Source of the DNA: Fidelibacterota bacterium
GTDB taxonomy: Bacteria; Fidelibacterota; UBA2242
Length of the DNA stretch: 7,683 nucleotides
Direction of reading: 5' to 3'
NCBI GenBank assembly: GCA_016936335.1
Contig: JAFGXZ010000232.1
Span: 1 to 7,683 of the forward strand
Shown here: positions 6,230 to 7,683 of the stretch, piece after piece
Layout of the letters: every line of letters begins with the position of its first letter
Numbering within the stretch: the stretch's first letter is position 1
Program-made: the position numbers and the translations under genes
Notes under the pieces: model-generated
What the model saw: the letters and a program-made list of their open reading frames with translations, nothing else
Told to the model about the DNA's origin: nothing
Database searches by the model: none

Positions 6230-7353
6230 CGACTCTGTTTTCCAAATAAAAACGTCAATGCCAGGGGCATACGTTTACTCCAGGCCTTTTCCGAGTGTTC
6301 GGCGCTGGTATCTTTCACCCATAAATAATCAGAATCCTGCCGGTATCCATGGTTGTTCAATGTTTCCAGCATCTCATCAATTCCCGGTTGCAGCTGCTGC
6401 TCCAATTCAATACCGCCATTATCGATATAAAGTTGAATATCTTTTTTAGGACCGGTGTAGTTTTGAACCGATGTCACCATATCGAATTCATCAATCTTAA
6501 ACGCCGGTGACATGCAGATGGCTTTGGAAAATAAATGATCGTAGTTCCAGACGAATATGAACGCGATCAGACCACCAAGTGACGAACCGCCAACGGCAGT
6601 ATATTTTCGACCTGGTTTTGTGCGATAGTTTTTATCGATGAAAGGTTTCAGTTCGTTAATGACGAATTCCCGGTAACGTGTGCCAGTTTTAGAGTTGGAA
6701 TATTCAGGCGTGCGCTGAGACGTATTATCAATACCGACAATAATAATAGGTTCGATCAAGCCCGTGCGGATAAGGCTGTCGGCGGATTCATCGACCCACC
6801 ATTCACTTAAATATTTCGATGTTCTATTATCGAACAGATTCTGGCCATCGTGGAGATACAAAACGGGATAACGCCGTCGTTTTGAACTGTAATAATCCGT
6901 TGGTAACCAGACGCGGATATTTCTGGGAAGCAGACCTTCCGAAGTAATATCTTCGTGAATAATCAGAGTACCGGTCACCGAACTTTCAATGCTTCGCCAG
7001 CGGGAAAATTGATGCATAATCGTCGTGTCATTCGTTAATGTCAAACAGAAGTTATCATAAGGAATCTGATTTTTGTTTAGAGGTTCAGTAGCCCAGGAAC
7101 CCTGGGTGAATTTATATTCAATTGTATCGCCGAACAGGAATGACAATTCAAGCGTCCAGAGTGAATCATTCCACCGTCTCAGCGGAACGATTGCCGGATT
7201 CCAATTGCCAAGTAAATCATGACTGCCCGTGATATAGAGGGACGAATCGGGAGTCATGTTTCTTGTAATGATCCTGAATTCGACGTTCACAGGTTCGGTA
7301 TATACCATCGTGAAAAAGATGGATAAAATTACTATTAATGTTATTGATTTCAT
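6226..7353 (-). CDS. Secreted esterase with N-terminal CBM20-like domain (Esterase D / IroE-Fes-like hydrolase fold)
   Basis: 375 aa. A signal peptide covers about residues 1-19 (MKSITLIVILSIFFTMVYT). Residues ~22-118 resemble a starch-binding CBM20 domain: VEFRIITRN, LYITGSHDLLGNWNP (39-53), W66, YKFTQGSW (80-87). The rest is a putative-esterase alpha/beta hydrolase: YLHDGQNLFD (166-175), nucleophile S258 in GGSSLGG, D311 in LYIDNGG and H353 in AEHSEKAW complete a plausible triad. Relatives cleave feruloyl or acetyl esters on polysaccharides, short-chain esters, or siderophore trilactones, so the substrate is not fixed; the CBM20-like part suggests a glycan but may only be structural. It has no T9SS sorting domain or lipobox, so it is probably periplasmic or released. 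The ATG has GGAG 5 nt upstream. The gene ends 50 nt before the metal importer. Confidence 0.87.
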   Translation of the reverse strand: MKSITLIVILSIFFTMVYTEPVNVEFRIITRNMTPDSSLYITGSHDLLGNWNPAIVPLRRWNDSLWTLELSFLFGDTIEYKFTQGSWATEPLNKNQIPYDNFCLTLTNDTTIMHQFSRWRSIESSVTGTLIIHEDITSEGLLPRNIRVWLPTDYYSSKRRRYPVLYLHDGQNLFDNRTSKYLSEWWVDESADSLIRTGLIEPIIIVGIDNTSQRTPEYSNSKTGTRYREFVINELKPFIDKNYRTKPGRKYTAVGGSSLGGLIAFIFVWNYDHLFSKAICMSPAFKIDEFDMVTSVQNYTGPKKDIQLYIDNGGIELEQQLQPGIDEMLETLNNHGYRQDSDYLWVKDTSAEHSEKAWSKRMPLALTFLFGKQSR

Positions 7354-7358
7354 GCGGA

Positions 7359-7362
7359 CTCC
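7359..7362 (-). promoter_or_regulatory. Shine-Dalgarno of the esterase gene
   Basis: GGAG on the minus strand lies 5 nt before the ATG at 7353 and directly abuts the hairpin at 7363-7379. Confidence 0.6.
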
Positions 7363-7379
7363 ACTTTCCAGGGGAAAGT
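7363..7379 (-). repeat. Perfect 7-bp inverted repeat touching the esterase ribosome binding site
   Basis: ACTTTCC (7363-7369) and GGAAAGT (7373-7379) are perfectly complementary with a 3-nt spacer. In the mRNA leader this hairpin would end immediately before GGAG, so it may affect translation or mRNA stability. Alternatively it is a protein-binding operator. No function is shown by the sequence. Confidence 0.5.
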
Positions 7380-7401
7380 TAAATGCCTTTTCAGGAAAAT
7401 C

Positions 7402-7429
7402 AAAATAATCGAGTAAGAATGATTGTCAG
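7402..7429 (-). promoter_or_regulatory. Possible sigma-70 promoter of the esterase gene
   Basis: CTGACA (7429-7424), a 16-nt spacer and TATTTT (7407-7402) resemble -35 and -10 boxes with mismatches. The position, downstream of the glnN terminator and ~50 nt before the esterase start, is sensible. The match is weak. Confidence 0.3.
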
Positions 7430-7430
7430 A

Positions 7431-7470
7431 CAGAAAATGAAAAGGCCGACTCGTTCAGGGAGGCGACCTT
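7431..7470 (-). terminator. Rho-independent terminator of glnN
   Basis: On the minus strand AAGGTCG (7470-7464) and CTC (7462-7460) pair with GAG (7452-7450) and CGGCCTT (7448-7442). This is a 10-bp stem with one wobble and one C/T mismatch, around a 7-nt loop. It is followed by a T-rich tract (TTCATTTTCTG). It starts 30 nt after the glnN stop codon. Confidence 0.75.
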
Positions 7471-7500
7471 CTGCATTTGAGGAGAGTTAGTCAAAATAGA

Positions 7501-7683
7501 TTACAGAATAAACAGCATTTCCGAATATTTCGGTAATGGCCAGAGGTCATCGGCGGTGATATTTTCAAGCTGATCAACATTTACCCGGACTTTTTCAATT
7601 TGACCAATAATTTCATCCGCAAAAAACTTCGCCTGATCCGACAGGCTTTTAATGCTCAAACCCTTTTTGATATTTTGCATCAA
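7501..7683 (-). CDS. glnN: C-terminal end of type III glutamine synthetase (partial)
   Basis: The frame enters from the right edge and ends with TAA at 7503-7501, giving about 60 residues. The end DDLWPLPKYSEMLFIL, preceded by a helical VRVNVDQLENIT stretch, is the hallmark C-terminus of GSIII enzymes (usual pattern 'D.LWPLPkY.eMLF'). GSIII is a large (~700 aa) dodecameric cytosolic enzyme that makes glutamine from glutamate, ammonia and ATP. It is common in Bacteroidetes, cyanobacteria and FCB relatives. Only the tail is present, so active-site residues lie outside the window. The leftmost TTG of the visible frame is simply an internal Leu codon, not a start. Its own terminator follows, so it is probably not co-transcribed with the esterase. 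Confidence 0.85.
   Translation of the reverse strand: MMQNIKKGLSIKSLSDQAKFFADEIIGQIEKVRVNVDQLENITADDLWPLPKYSEMLFIL

Noticed and set aside
1..7683. CRISPR array, tRNA/rRNA, transposase, phage or toxin-antitoxin genes, riboswitch
   Set aside because: Read on both strands, no spaced direct repeats, cloverleaf-like segments, mobile-element genes or known leader structures were found. Gaps between genes are all shorter than 230 nt.

Overview
The window is a compact, almost entirely minus-strand stretch of a bacterial chromosome. A fragment of a plus-strand gene lies at the left edge. The best guess for the host is a member of the FCB superphylum outside core Bacteroidetes (Marinimicrobia-, Calditrichaeota-, KSB1- or Cloacimonetes-like). 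The reasons are the type A sorting domain of the type IX secretion system (T9SS) at the end of the left-edge protein, the C-terminus of a type III glutamine synthetase at the right edge, and a CBM20-like/esterase fusion of a kind common in that group. This placement is inference; no rRNA or marker gene is present.

Left edge (1-391): the last 53 codons of a secreted T9SS cargo protein run off the window. They are followed by a CACAGAG-type short tandem repeat, a strong intrinsic terminator (217-253) and a second hairpin (365-388) that serves the converging minus-strand gene.

Minus-strand group 1 (3689 down to 392): an exported bleomycin-hydrolase/PepC-type cysteine aminopeptidase, then a small soluble calcineurin-like phosphoesterase, then a membrane-anchored YkuE-like phosphoesterase. 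Gaps are 9 nt and 1 nt, so this looks like one operon.

Minus-strand group 2 (6175 down to 3753): a complete zinc/manganese-type ABC importer in the order lipoprotein binding protein, ATPase, permease. The genes are 4 nt apart and then overlap by 8 nt. Both the ATPase and the permease need a start trimmed from the longest open frame.

Right end (7683 down to 6226): the last 60 codons of glnN (GSIII) with a clear terminator, then a secreted esterase with an N-terminal starch-binding-like domain. The esterase gene ends only 50 nt before the importer, with no visible terminator between them, so read-through from esterase into transporter is possible.

The gene content is a set of nutrient-scavenging and envelope functions: secreted esterase, divalent-metal import, exported peptidase and ammonia assimilation. 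I found no CRISPR array, tRNA, rRNA, transposase, phage gene or toxin-antitoxin pair, and nothing that amounts to a convincing undescribed system. The most interesting points are the export signal on the PepC homologue, the esterase/metal-importer adjacency, the hairpin abutting the esterase ribosome binding site, and the short repeat near the left edge.
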